Origin: Bradyrhizobium sp. Ash2021
GTDB lineage: Bacteria; Pseudomonadota; Alphaproteobacteria; Rhizobiales; Xanthobacteraceae
Reading direction: 5' to 3'
DNA: 64,000 nucleotides
NCBI RefSeq assembly: GCF_031202265.1
Contig: NZ_CP100604.1
Span: forward strand, 7,236,501-7,300,500
Below the pieces are notes generated by a model. It did no database searches. It worked only from the letters and a program-made list of their open reading frames with translations, and had not been told where the DNA came from. The translations under genes were made by a program, and so were the position numbers. Of this stretch, positions 17,302 through 26,002 are shown piece after piece; positions within the stretch are counted from its first letter, which is position 1; each line of letters begins with the position of its first letter.

Positions 17302-18090
17302 ATGCGTTCCTTCCTCGTTGCCTTCACCGGGCTCATGCTATTCGCCACCGGCGCCGCGCAAGCCAAAGTCGCCATCACCATCGACAAGGACAACCAGCAG
17401 ATGACCGTCGCCATCGACGGCGTCGCGCGCTATCGCTGGCCGGTGTCGACCGGCATCCCCTCGCGCGAGACGCCGAACGGCTCGTTCCGCGCCTTCCGCA
17501 TGGAAGAGGACCACTACTCCAAGGAATTCGACGACGCGCCGATGCCGCATTCGATCTTCTTCACCAAGATCGGACATGCGATTCACGGCACCGATTCCGT
17601 CGGCCGTCTCGGCACGCCCGCCTCGCATGGCTGCGTGCGGCTGTCGCGCGACAATGCCTCGACGCTGTATGCGCTGGTGCAGGAGGAAGGCGTGCTCAAC
17701 ACCACGGTGACGCTGACCGGCTCGGCCCAGGTCGCGCTGGCCCGCAACCCGCGGCCGCGTGGCAACACCGCCGTCGCCCGCCGCGCTCCAGCGTCGCAAT
17801 ATGAACAGCCATACGATTCCGCCGGCGATCCAGTGGTGCTGACGCCGCAGCAGCAGCCGGTGCCGCAGGCCCGCGCCGATGACGGCTACATCTATCCGGC
17901 CGACGGCAGCTCCAATGAGGCACGCTATCCGGCGCCGCCCGGCAGCCGCCGCGTCTATGACGCGCAGGCCTATCCGCAGCCGCAGCAGCAATATTACGTC
18001 AATCGCGGCTATGCGCCGGCGCCGCAAGGCAATTACTACCAGCCGCGGCCGTATTATCAGCCACGCGGGCTCTTCACCTACCAGAATTGA
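17302..18090 (+). CDS. L,D-transpeptidase (YkuD family)
   Basis: 262-residue exported peptidoglycan cross-linking enzyme. The ATG at 17302 gives a good signal peptide (MRSFLVAFTGLMLFATGAAQA). The YkuD domain covers about 22-150, with IHGTDSVGRLGTPASHGCVRLS holding the catalytic motif HG(T)...SHGCVR; the Cys of SHGCVR is the nucleophile. The last 100 residues are Pro, Gln and Tyr rich (PQQQPVPQARA, YPQPQQQYYVN), a disordered tail. Expected to form 3-3 cross-links or attach outer-membrane proteins to DAP, which alphaproteobacteria use widely. The open frame upstream to 17191 has no signal sequence. Confidence 0.88.
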   Translation: MRSFLVAFTGLMLFATGAAQAKVAITIDKDNQQMTVAIDGVARYRWPVSTGIPSRETPNGSFRAFRMEEDHYSKEFDDAPMPHSIFFTKIGHAIHGTDSVGRLGTPASHGCVRLSRDNASTLYALVQEEGVLNTTVTLTGSAQVALARNPRPRGNTAVARRAPASQYEQPYDSAGDPVVLTPQQQPVPQARADDGYIYPADGSSNEARYPAPPGSRRVYDAQAYPQPQQQYYVNRGYAPAPQGNYYQPRPYYQPRGLFTYQN

Positions 18091-18136
18091 CGCGCGGCCG
18101 GCGCATCGATCCTTTTTCACGCCGAGAGACGAGGCC

Positions 18137-18319
18137 CTATTTGAACGCGCGCTCGCCACGCTCCGCGGCCTTGCGGACCGCCTCCGTGAAGGCACGGGCC
18201 ACCGGTTCGAGAATTTCCGGACTGGTGGTGCGGACATCGTCGGCCGGCGTGTGGAAGAAGCGATGCAGGCCGGCCATCCCGAAGAAATTGCGATAGCCCG
18301 CCGCGTAAGCTGGCGACAT
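18137..18319 (-). pseudogene. C-terminal remnant of an M28-like peptidase
   Basis: A 60-codon frame starting MSPAYAAGYRNFFGMAGLHR and continuing FFHTPADDVRTTSPEILEPVARAFTEAV. The segment F-H-T-P-A-D-D followed by a closing helix is what the end of zinc aminopeptidases of family M28 looks like, but the catalytic domain is missing. Upstream the frame runs into the terminator of the preceding minus-strand gene, so it is a decayed fragment rather than a small gene. Assignment to M28 is an inference from the short match. Confidence 0.55.
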
Positions 18320-18329
18320 TGCATGTCGA

Positions 18330-18360
18330 CCAAATGAAAGAGACCGCCAACAAGGCGGCC
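18330..18360 (-). terminator. intrinsic terminator of the His/Gly-rich peptide gene
   Basis: On the minus strand a stem GGCCGCC/GGCGGTC with loop TTGTT is followed by a T-rich run (TCTCTTTCATTT). It is 27 bases past the stop of the gene at 18387-18614. Confidence 0.6.
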
Positions 18361-18386
18361 TCCAACTGAGTTGTCCGGAGTATCGA

Positions 18387-18614
18387 TCAATGCCAGCCAC
18401 GGTGGCGGCCTCTGCCCCACCCGTAATGGTGTCCGCGACCACCGCGTCCCATGTGCCCATGTCCATGGCCATGACCGCCATGAGCAAGAATGATGGGGCT
18501 ATCGATATCGCTCACCAGCGTGTCGGCGGTCGCGTGAGGCATTGCCGAGGCGGACAGCGTCGGCAATGCCGCAAACGCACAGGCGGCGATTCCGATCAGC
18601 AATAAACGTTTCAT
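18387..18614 (-). CDS. small exported His/Gly-rich peptide, 75 aa
   Basis: The ATG at 18614 has AAGGAGAG nearby and gives a classic signal peptide (MKRLLLIGIAACAFAALPTL, cut after SASA). The mature peptide is short and ends in a His/Gly/Arg-rich tail (HGGHGHGHGHMGRGGRGHH), suggesting metal binding. It is followed by an intrinsic terminator and therefore looks like a genuine, independently transcribed unit. Compositional similarity to the N-terminal tract of the LTxxQ protein at 1887-3293 is noticeable. Function unknown. Confidence 0.7.
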   Translation of the reverse strand: MKRLLLIGIAACAFAALPTLSASAMPHATADTLVSDIDSPIILAHGGHGHGHGHMGRGGRGHHYGWGRGRHRGWH

Positions 18615-18756
18615 TTGAAAACTCTCCTTGGGCCGCCCAAGCGCGGCATGAAGAGAATGTCCGAGACACCTGCGAGTTCCGCAGAAGCCGGAGGTGTCGG
18701 CAAGACTCCACCCCACCAGGACGCCCGAGAGGCCTGAGTCCTGCGAAAGGGATCAA

Positions 18757-18795
18757 TTGACTCCCGCGACCTCAGTCATATAGATGACTATATGA
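18757..18795 (+). promoter_or_regulatory. gntR promoter with operator overlapping the start codon
   Basis: TTGACT at 18757-18762, a 16-base spacer, then TATAGA at 18779-18784. The inverted repeat TCATATAG-ATGA-CTATATGA at 18776-18795 covers the -10 and the gntR ATG (18792-18794). Transcription should begin at about 18791, leaving no room for a Shine-Dalgarno site, so the mRNA may be leaderless and repressed by its own product. Confidence 0.65.
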
Positions 18796-19514
18796 ATTTG
18801 GATCTGCGCTTACCCCTATACCAGCGGCTGCGCGACACGCTGGCGGCGGCGGTCGCCGAGGGACAATGGCGCCCGGGCGATGCGATCCCGTCCGAGGCCG
18901 ATCTCGCCAAGCGCCACGGCGTCGCCATCGGCACGGTGCGCAAGGCCGTGGACCAGCTGGTCGCCGAGGGCGTGCTGGACCGGCAGCAAGGCCGTGGCAC
19001 CTTCGTGAAGCGGACCCGCTTCAACGCCTCGATGTTCCGGTTTTTCCGCTTTCAATCCGAAACCGGCGAACGCCGCATTCCCGTCAGCCGCATCCTGCGC
19101 CGCGAGGCGTTGCCGGCACCCTCGGTAGTCGCCTCGGCGCTGCGCATCCGTCCACGCGAGGGCGTTATCCACCTGGTGCGGCTCCGGCTGATCGATGACC
19201 TGCCCCTGCTGGCGGAGGATATCTGGCTGCCGAGGGCTCGCTTCGAACCGCTGCTTGCGGTCGATCCCGGTGAATTCGGCGATCTGCTCTATCCGCTCTA
19301 CGAGGAACGCTGCGAACAGGTGGTTGTCTCGGCCGAGGAAACGCTGACGGTGGAGACCGCCGATACCATGAAGGCGCGACTGCTGCGGCTTCAACCGCAC
19401 GCGCCGCTGATCGTCATCGAGCGGCTTGCCTACGATCTGGCGCGGCAGCCGCTGGAGTGGCGCCGCTCGCGCGGCGCCGCCGATAAATTCCGTTACCACG
19501 TGGAAATTCGCTGA
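18792..19514 (+). CDS. GntR family regulator, HutC/FarR type with UTRA domain
   Basis: 240-residue regulator. Residues 1-75 form the winged HTH of GntR proteins: LPLYQRLRDTLAAAVAEGQW, PGDAIPSEADLAKRHGVAIG, TVRKAVDQLVAEGVLDRQQG and RGTFV. The remainder is a UTRA effector-binding domain (RPREGVIHLVRLRLIDDLPL, AEDIWLPRARF, LYPLYEERC, APLIVIERLAYDL), the hallmark of the HutC subfamily. It starts an operon with an MFS transporter and an amidohydrolase, so the effector is probably the substrate or product of that hydrolase. An inverted repeat overlaps its promoter and start codon, implying autorepression. Confidence 0.88.
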   Translation: MNLDLRLPLYQRLRDTLAAAVAEGQWRPGDAIPSEADLAKRHGVAIGTVRKAVDQLVAEGVLDRQQGRGTFVKRTRFNASMFRFFRFQSETGERRIPVSRILRREALPAPSVVASALRIRPREGVIHLVRLRLIDDLPLLAEDIWLPRARFEPLLAVDPGEFGDLLYPLYEERCEQVVVSAEETLTVETADTMKARLLRLQPHAPLIVIERLAYDLARQPLEWRRSRGAADKFRYHVEIR

Positions 19515-19561
19515 CGGCTAACGCCGAGCCAAAATGGCCGGCGCGGTTCTGGGAGGAAACG

Positions 19562-20833
19562 ATGTCGAACTGGTACCAGGAGAGCTCCGCGCCGGAGCGC
19601 AAGACATTTTGGGCGTGTTTCATGGGCTGGGCGCTGGACGCGCTCGACGTCCAGATGTTCAGCCTTGCGATCCCGGCACTGATCGCCGCTTTTGCGATCA
19701 GCAAGACGGAGGCGGGACTGTTGGGATCCGTCACCCTGTTTGCAGGCGCCTTCGGCGGCTGGATCGCCGGCGCGCTGGCGGATCGCTACGGGCGGGTGAA
19801 GGCCTTGCAGATCACCATTCTGTGGTTTGCGCTGGCCACCTTCGCCTGCGCCTTCGCACAAAGCTATTCGCAATTGCTGATCCTCAAGACCATTCAAGGC
19901 ATCGGCTTCGGGGGCGAATGGGCCGCCGGTGCAGTGCTGATGGCCGAGGTGATCCGGCCGCAGCATCGCGGCAAGGCGCTGGCCACGGTGCAAAGCACCT
20001 GGGCGGTCGGGTGGGGCGCGGCGGTCATCCTCGCCACGGTGTTATTTTCGCATCTCTCGGCGGATATCGCCTGGCGCGCGATGTTTGCCGCCGGCCTGGT
20101 ACCCGCCTTGCTGATCTTCTACGTCCGCCGGGGCGTGCCGGAGCCTGCGCGCGCGATCGCCACGGCCGCGCAGCAGGCCTCTCCGCTGCAAACCCTGTTC
20201 GGCATCTTCAAACCCGACGTGCTGCGGGCCACCATGATCGGCGGCTTGTTCGGCGTCGGAGCCCATGGCGGATACGCCGCCCTCACCACCTTCCTGCCGA
20301 CGTTCCTGCGCGAAGAGCGCAAATTGTCAGTGCTGGGCAGCGGCGGTTACCTTGCCGTGATCATCGTCGCGTTTTTCTGCGGCTGTGTCGCCAGCGGCAT
20401 TTTGAGCGACCGCATCGGCCGGCGCGCGAACGTCGCCGTGTTCGCCTCCGCCTGCGTGCTCACCGTGCTGGTTTACGTGTTCGCGCCGCTCACCAACGCA
20501 CAGATGCTGGTGCTCGGATTTCCGCTCGGCTTCTTCTCCGCCGGTATTCCCGCCAGCATGGCCGCGCTGTTCAGCGAACTCTACCCCGCCGGCGTTCGCG
20601 GCACCGGCGTCGGCTTCTGCTACAATTTCGGCCGGATCGTTTCGGCGGGCTTTCCGATCCTGGTCGGATATCTCAGCCAGCATCTGGGACTGGGCGCCGC
20701 CATCGGACTGGACGCGGCCTTCGCCTACTCGCTCGTGCTTGTTGCCGTGCTGCTGCTGCCGGAAACCCGCGGCAAGACCTTTTCCGATACCGCGCCGCTG
20801 CCGACTCCCACGCCGAACCTCGCCGCGAATTGA
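19562..20833 (+). CDS. MFS transporter, aromatic/organic acid:H+ symporter type
   Basis: 423-residue twelve-helix permease. It begins MSNWYQESSAPERKTFWACF and has GWALDALDVQMFSLAIPAL in helix 1, where the Asp pair is typical of the acid:H+ symporters of the AAHS/SHS branches. ADRYGRVKAL is the loop 2-3 MFS motif and IGFGGEWAAGAVLMAEV matches the NanT/ShiA-like pattern. A strong GGGAGGAAA precedes the ATG. It is followed by an amidohydrolase 13 bases later and preceded by the GntR regulator, so it likely imports an organic acid or lactone handled by that enzyme. Confidence 0.85.
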   Translation: MSNWYQESSAPERKTFWACFMGWALDALDVQMFSLAIPALIAAFAISKTEAGLLGSVTLFAGAFGGWIAGALADRYGRVKALQITILWFALATFACAFAQSYSQLLILKTIQGIGFGGEWAAGAVLMAEVIRPQHRGKALATVQSTWAVGWGAAVILATVLFSHLSADIAWRAMFAAGLVPALLIFYVRRGVPEPARAIATAAQQASPLQTLFGIFKPDVLRATMIGGLFGVGAHGGYAALTTFLPTFLREERKLSVLGSGGYLAVIIVAFFCGCVASGILSDRIGRRANVAVFASACVLTVLVYVFAPLTNAQMLVLGFPLGFFSAGIPASMAALFSELYPAGVRGTGVGFCYNFGRIVSAGFPILVGYLSQHLGLGAAIGLDAAFAYSLVLVAVLLLPETRGKTFSDTAPLPTPTPNLAAN

Positions 20834-20846
20834 AACGGACGGCCCG

Positions 20847-21758
20847 ATGACCGGAACCATTCAAGCCCGTATCAGCCGGCGTTCGTTCGGCAAATCTCTC
20901 GTCGCGGCGGGACTGGGTTACGCCGCCGTCCCCGCGCGCGCCGAGCCATCTCAAAAGCAGCCAATAATGATCGACACGCATTCGCACGTTTTCCATCGCG
21001 GCCTTCAGCTCGCGGATTCCCGCCGCTACGCGCCCGGCTACGACGCCCCGCTCGATCTCTATTTGCAGCAGCTCGACGATAACGGCATCAGCAACGGCGT
21101 CCTGGTGCAGCCGAGTTTCCTCGGGACCGACAATTCCTATCTGGTGCAATGCGTTCTGGCCGCACGCGGCCGGCTGCGCGGCATCGCCGTGGTCGACCCC
21201 AATGTAACGTCTGATGATCTCAACCGCCTGAACGATTCCGGTATCGTGGGATTACGACTCAATCTGGTCGGCAAGCCGCTGCCCGATCTCGCATCTCCGG
21301 CCTGGGGCGGGTTGCTTGAACGTGCGGAAAAGCTGCAGTGGCAAATCGAGGTGCAGCGCGCCGCGATCGATCTGGCCGCGCTGGCGCCGGCACTGCTCGC
21401 CTTTGGCGTCAACGTCGTGCTGGATCACTATGCACTGCCCAATGCCGGGACGGGAGCCGCAGACCCCGGTCTCGTGGCGCTGACGAAACTCGGCCAATCG
21501 CGCCGGCTCTGGGTCAAGGTTTCCGCACCCTACCGGATCGGCGAGGACGGCAATCGGATCGGCCGCGAGGCCTTTGCCCTGCTGCGCGGCTCGCTGGGTC
21601 GCGACCGCTTGATCTGGGGCAGCGACTGGCCCCATACCCAGTTTGAAAGCACCCAGACCTATGCGAGGGCTCTCGCCGCCTTCGCCGAGATCGTCGGCGA
21701 CCCCGACGACCGCATGGCCATTCTGCAAAACCCGCGGGGTCTTTTTCGTTTCGACTGA
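20847..21758 (+). CDS. amidohydrolase family 2 enzyme with twin-arginine signal
   Basis: 303-residue TIM-barrel hydrolase of the amidohydrolase-2 (PF04909) type, the group containing 2-pyrone-4,6-dicarboxylate and 4-sulfomuconolactone hydrolases. MIDTHSHVFH holds the first metal-binding His pair, VVLDHYALPN the strand-6 His and LIWGSDWPHTQFE the terminal Asp. The N-terminus contains SRRSFGKSL followed by a hydrophobic Ala/Gly stretch ending ARA, a plausible Tat export signal. That is unusual for this family, which is normally cytoplasmic. It is the third gene of the gntR operon; substrate probably a lactone or dicarboxylate (inference). Confidence 0.82.
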   Translation: MTGTIQARISRRSFGKSLVAAGLGYAAVPARAEPSQKQPIMIDTHSHVFHRGLQLADSRRYAPGYDAPLDLYLQQLDDNGISNGVLVQPSFLGTDNSYLVQCVLAARGRLRGIAVVDPNVTSDDLNRLNDSGIVGLRLNLVGKPLPDLASPAWGGLLERAEKLQWQIEVQRAAIDLAALAPALLAFGVNVVLDHYALPNAGTGAADPGLVALTKLGQSRRLWVKVSAPYRIGEDGNRIGREAFALLRGSLGRDRLIWGSDWPHTQFESTQTYARALAAFAEIVGDPDDRMAILQNPRGLFRFD

Positions 21759-21791
21759 TCGCTCCGGCAGCCGATCCCCGAAGATTGAGAA

Positions 21792-24056
21792 TTACTGCTC
21801 GCCGTCGCGCAGCCGCCGGTAAACCGCACCGAGCACGTTGGAGTAATCGTCCGTCCACACCCGCTGGTTTTCATCGGCCTCGGTCTCGGCCCAGACATCC
21901 GAGGACGCAAGCTTGCCGACGTCGGCCTCCTCCCGCGCGGAGACCACTACCGAAGTCGAGAAGATGTACTCGTTGTCGCGGCCGGAATCCTCACTGTAGA
22001 CCCAGCTTTTCATGTCGTTGGCGTCGGCAATGCCGACGATGACGCTGGCGAGCTCCAGATGCCGGTTGGAGACGTGCATCACGACCGCGCCCTGCGGCGC
22101 CAGCTTGTCCTTGTAGATCTTCATCGCCTCTTCGGTCGCCAGATGAATCGGAATCGCGTCCGACGAATAGGCATCGACGATGATCAGGTCATAGATGCCG
22201 TCAGGCTCGCGCGCGAAGGTCAGCCGCGCGTCGCCGATCACTGGCTTCAGGTTCGGCTCGCAATTCTGGATATAGGTGAAGTATTTCGGGTCTTTTGCGG
22301 TATCGACCATCGACTGGTCGATCTCGAAGAACTTCCAGTCTTCACCGGGTTGCGATGCACAGGTCAGCGTGCCCGAGCCGAGCCCGATCACCGCCACCCG
22401 CAGCGGCGCACCCTTGCGCTCGCGGATCGCCGTGATCGCCTGACCGATGCCACCGTCCTTGTGGTAATAGGTGATCGGCTCGGGCCGGCCGGTGACCGGG
22501 GTGCCGTCGTCATTCTTGAATTTTTCGGCGCCGTGAATCGTGGTGCCGTGCATCAGCACGTGATACTGGCCGCTCGGGGTCACCACGATCTTGTGGACGC
22601 CGAAGAAGCTGCGCACGGTTTCCACCCGCCCGTCGTCGGACGGGTAGGCCCGCAGCAGCACCAGCGCCACCGCGACGGTGGCAAAGATCTTCCAGCGGCT
22701 GGCGTTCAGGCCGAGCGCCAGCAGCGCCGAGAGCACGCCGACTGCACCGATCATCCAGACACGGTGATCGTCGAGCCAATTCATGATCTTGCCGGGCGAA
22801 TAAGACGGTCCGATCAGAGCGACGGCGAGTACGGCGAGGAACGGCCAATACCAGCCGCTCCAGCGCGGCAGCCGCGCGTCGCCGCCGGGCGGCCGGCACA
22901 GCGCGGCCAGCGCCAGCAGGATCGGGTATTCCGCAACCCAGGAGAAAGTGAATGGCGCGATCAGGCCGGCAAACAATCCGCCGACCATGCCGCCGAACGA
23001 GAGCGCGACGTAAAAGCCGGTGAGATATTTTGCCGGTGGCCGGGTGCGCGCCAGTTCGCCATGGCAGGCCATCGCGATGACGAAGAAACACAATTGATGG
23101 CCGCCGAGCGTCAGCAGCAAATTTTGTTCGCCGCCGACCGCGAGCAGAATAATCACGCCAGCGATCGCCAGCGGCTGCGCCAGCAGCATCCATTTGTGCG
23201 GCAGCAATGGGCGCGACTGGAACACCAGCACCCAGGTCAGGAGATAAAGCGACAGCGGCAGCACCCACAATAACGGCGCGGCGGCGACATCGGTGGAGAT
23301 GTGCGCGGTGACCGCGATCAAGAGGCCCGACGGCACCGCGGCCAGGAAGATCCAGCGGGCCCGCACGATCCAGGACGGCGCCGGCGCGTCGGTATCGTCG
23401 GCGGGCATGTTGAGCGCGGCGGCGCCCGCCGGTGAACGCAGCAGCAGGACGCCGCAGCTCGCGATCAGGACGATCAACAGGCCATAGAAGCTGGTCCAGA
23501 TCAGGTTCTGCGTGCGCAGCGTGAACATCGGCTCCAGCAGCACCGGATAGGACAACAGCGCCAGAAAGCTGCCGATATTCGAGGAGGCGTAGAGGAAATA
23601 GGGGTCCGGACCGCTGGGGTGACCGGTGCGGACAAACCAGGCCTGCAGCAGCGGGTTGTTGGCGGCGAGCGCGAAGAACGGCAGCCCGATCGAGACCGCG
23701 AACAGGCCGAGCAGCCAGAATGCATAGCCCGAATTCGGCGGCTCGCCCCACCCGCCCGCAATCGACAGCGGCAGCGTCGTCAGCGCGATCACCAGCAGCA
23801 CCAGGTGTATCGCCACCGGAATCGCGCGGTTGCGGATCTGCATCAGAAAATGCGCATAGGCATAGCCGCCGAGCAGCAGCGACTGGAAGAACACCATCGC
23901 CACCGACCACACCGCCGGCGAGCCGCCGAGCCGCGGCAGCACCATTTTGGTGAACAGCGGCTGGACTGAGAACAGCAACAGCGCGCTGACAAAGATCGCT
24001 GACGTATAGACGACCAGCACCAGCCGGTTTCGCGAGGCGGACGGCTTGGAAGTCAT
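21792..24056 (-). CDS. membrane-fused spermidine synthase-like protein
   Basis: 754-residue inner-membrane protein. The N-terminal half has about ten or more hydrophobic helices (LVLVVYTSAIFVSALLLFSV, SVAMVFFQSLLLGGYAYAHF, and others). The C-terminal third is a spermidine-synthase-like Rossmann domain: VAVIGLGSGTLTCAS is the nucleotide-binding loop, FEIDQSMVDTAKD the acidic strand 2 and DLIIVDAYSSDAIPIHL the active-site Asp region. Fused MFS/spermidine synthase proteins are common in alphaproteobacteria, but their true product is not established and no decarboxylase partner is nearby. ATG at 24056 has GGAGC upstream; the open frame continues to 24203. It is convergent with the amidohydrolase. 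Confidence 0.82.
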   Translation of the reverse strand: MTSKPSASRNRLVLVVYTSAIFVSALLLFSVQPLFTKMVLPRLGGSPAVWSVAMVFFQSLLLGGYAYAHFLMQIRNRAIPVAIHLVLLVIALTTLPLSIAGGWGEPPNSGYAFWLLGLFAVSIGLPFFALAANNPLLQAWFVRTGHPSGPDPYFLYASSNIGSFLALLSYPVLLEPMFTLRTQNLIWTSFYGLLIVLIASCGVLLLRSPAGAAALNMPADDTDAPAPSWIVRARWIFLAAVPSGLLIAVTAHISTDVAAAPLLWVLPLSLYLLTWVLVFQSRPLLPHKWMLLAQPLAIAGVIILLAVGGEQNLLLTLGGHQLCFFVIAMACHGELARTRPPAKYLTGFYVALSFGGMVGGLFAGLIAPFTFSWVAEYPILLALAALCRPPGGDARLPRWSGWYWPFLAVLAVALIGPSYSPGKIMNWLDDHRVWMIGAVGVLSALLALGLNASRWKIFATVAVALVLLRAYPSDDGRVETVRSFFGVHKIVVTPSGQYHVLMHGTTIHGAEKFKNDDGTPVTGRPEPITYYHKDGGIGQAITAIRERKGAPLRVAVIGLGSGTLTCASQPGEDWKFFEIDQSMVDTAKDPKYFTYIQNCEPNLKPVIGDARLTFAREPDGIYDLIIVDAYSSDAIPIHLATEEAMKIYKDKLAPQGAVVMHVSNRHLELASVIVGIADANDMKSWVYSEDSGRDNEYIFSTSVVVSAREEADVGKLASSDVWAETEADENQRVWTDDYSNVLGAVYRRLRDGEQ

Positions 24057-24228
24057 GAAAGCTCCGGCATGAACCCGGCGGGCGCCGGCGGCAGGACGTC
24101 CGGCAAGGACCTGCCGGGAAACCGCAATGGAGCACAAGGCAACCGTGCGAGCAATGCGGGGGGTGTCGTCGAATTCGTCATTTGATGCTGTGCGGACATT
24201 CACATCTTCGCTAAGGAGTGGAGTGAGA

Positions 24229-24294
24229 CGTCATTCCGGGGCGGGCGAAGCGCGAACCCGGAATCCAGGGATTTCGGGACCATCCCGGAATGAC
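24229..24294. repeat. family A palindromic repeat
   Basis: CGTCATTCCGGGGCGGGCGA ... GGGACCATCCCGGAATGAC. Lies in the divergent gap between the spermidine-synthase-like gene and the desaturase-like gene, 35 bases before the latter's ATG. Confidence 0.85.
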
Positions 24295-24329
24295 CGCGGT
24301 AAAACTAATCAATCCTTTTTGAAGCGGAC

Positions 24330-25931
24330 ATGAACGAAACGGACGTCGTCATCATCGGTGCGGGGCATAACGGCCTCACCTGCGCGGCCTATCTCGCGAT
24401 GGCCGGCCTGCGCGTGAAGGTGGTCGATCGCCGCAAGGTGGTGGGCGGGGCGGCGGTGACCGAGGAATTCCATCCCGGGTTCCGCAATTCGGTCGCGGCC
24501 TATACGGTCAGCCTGCTCAACCCGCAGATCATCTCGGATTTGAAGCTGGCCGAGCAGGGCCTGCGGATCGTCGAACGGCGGGCGCAGAATTTCCTGCCCG
24601 CCCCCGATGGCAGCTATCTCTTGACCGGCGAAGGCCGCACGCAGCAGTCGGTCGCAAGGCTCAGCGCGCGTGATGCCGGCCGAATCGACGCATTCTCCCG
24701 CGAACTCGAAGCGATCGCCGACGTGCTGCGCCAATTCGTGCTGCGTGCACCGCCGAATATCGTCGAGGGCTTTGGCGTCGGTTCGATCCGCGAAGCCTTC
24801 AATGCGCTCGGCACCGCCAATGCGTTACGAAAACTGTCGCTGGAGCAGCAGCGCAACCTGCTCGACCTGTTCACGCGCTCGGCCGGCGAGATGCTGGACG
24901 AACGCTTTGAAAGCGACCTGGTCAAAGCGCTGTTCGGCTTCGACGCCATCGTCGGCAATTACGCCAGCCCCTATGCCGCAGGCTCCGCCTACGTGATGCT
25001 GCATCACGCCTTCGGCGAGGTGAACGGCAAGAAGGGCGTCTGGGGCCACGCCATCGGCGGCATGGGCGCGATCACGCAAGCGATGGCGCGCGCGGCGCGC
25101 GGCCATGGCGCCGAGATCGAAACCGATGCCGGGGTGCGCCAGGTGATCGTGGAACGCGATCGCGCCGTCGGAATCATCCTGGACAATGGCGAAACCATCC
25201 GCGCCAAATACGTCGCCTCCGGTGTCAACCCGAAACTGCTGTACACGAGGCTGGTCCCTTCAGATGCGCTGGCGCCGGAATTTCTCGAGCGCATCAGCCG
25301 CTGGCGCAACGCCTCCGGCACTTTTCGCATGAACGTCGCGCTGAATGCCCTGCCCTCGTTCACGGCGCTGCCGGGCGCGGGCGATCACCTCACCGCCGGC
25401 ATCATCCTCGCGCCGAGCCTCGGCTATATGGATCGCGCCTGGCAGGACGCGCGTGAGCGCGGCTGGAGCCGCCAACCCGTGGTCGAAGTGCTGATCCCCT
25501 CGACGCTCGACGACTCGCTTAGCCCCTCCGGCCAGCATGTCGCCAGCCTGTTCTGCCAGCATGTCGCGCCGGAGTTGCCCGACGGCAAATCCTGGGACGA
25601 CCACCGCGACGAGGTCGCCGATCTCATGATCGCGACCGTGGATCAATATGCGCCCGGCTTTGCATCAAGCGTGATCGGCCGGCAGGTGCTGTCGCCGCTT
25701 GACCTCGAACGCCAGTTCGGCCTGCTTGGCGGCGACATCTTCCACGGCGCGCTGACGCTCAATCAATTGTTCTCGGCGCGGCCGATGCTGGGACACGCCG
25801 ATTATCGCGGGCCGTTGAAGGGCCTCTACCATTGCGGCAGCGGCGCCCATCCCGGCGGCGGCGTCACCGGCGCCCCCGGCCACAACGCCGCGCGGGTGAT
25901 ATTGCGGGATCATCGCGCGCTGTTTGGCTGA
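24330..25931 (+). CDS. phytoene dehydrogenase-like FAD-dependent oxidoreductase
   Basis: 533-residue flavoprotein of the CrtI/PDS family. The N-terminal dinucleotide-binding fold is TDVVIIGAGHNGLTCAAYLA, MAGLRVKVVDRRKVVGGAAV, with G-A-G-H-N-G and the Glu/Asp-type end of strand 2. The C-terminal FAD motif is PLKGLYHCGSGAHPGGGVTG, APGHNAARVIL. This pattern (H-N-G-L, then C-G-S-G) is that of the widespread bacterial phytoene-dehydrogenase-related proteins, close to eukaryotic PYROXD2, rather than genuine carotenoid desaturases. No other carotenoid gene is in the window, so a carotenoid role is not supported. Single-gene unit. Confidence 0.88.
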   Translation: MNETDVVIIGAGHNGLTCAAYLAMAGLRVKVVDRRKVVGGAAVTEEFHPGFRNSVAAYTVSLLNPQIISDLKLAEQGLRIVERRAQNFLPAPDGSYLLTGEGRTQQSVARLSARDAGRIDAFSRELEAIADVLRQFVLRAPPNIVEGFGVGSIREAFNALGTANALRKLSLEQQRNLLDLFTRSAGEMLDERFESDLVKALFGFDAIVGNYASPYAAGSAYVMLHHAFGEVNGKKGVWGHAIGGMGAITQAMARAARGHGAEIETDAGVRQVIVERDRAVGIILDNGETIRAKYVASGVNPKLLYTRLVPSDALAPEFLERISRWRNASGTFRMNVALNALPSFTALPGAGDHLTAGIILAPSLGYMDRAWQDARERGWSRQPVVEVLIPSTLDDSLSPSGQHVASLFCQHVAPELPDGKSWDDHRDEVADLMIATVDQYAPGFASSVIGRQVLSPLDLERQFGLLGGDIFHGALTLNQLFSARPMLGHADYRGPLKGLYHCGSGAHPGGGVTGAPGHNAARVILRDHRALFG

Positions 25932-26002
25932 GTTAAGGTCTTCGCCCCTTCCATTGCCCTGATTTCAACCGGTATGATGCCCGCTCTCGTCAAGGAGCCT
26001 GA

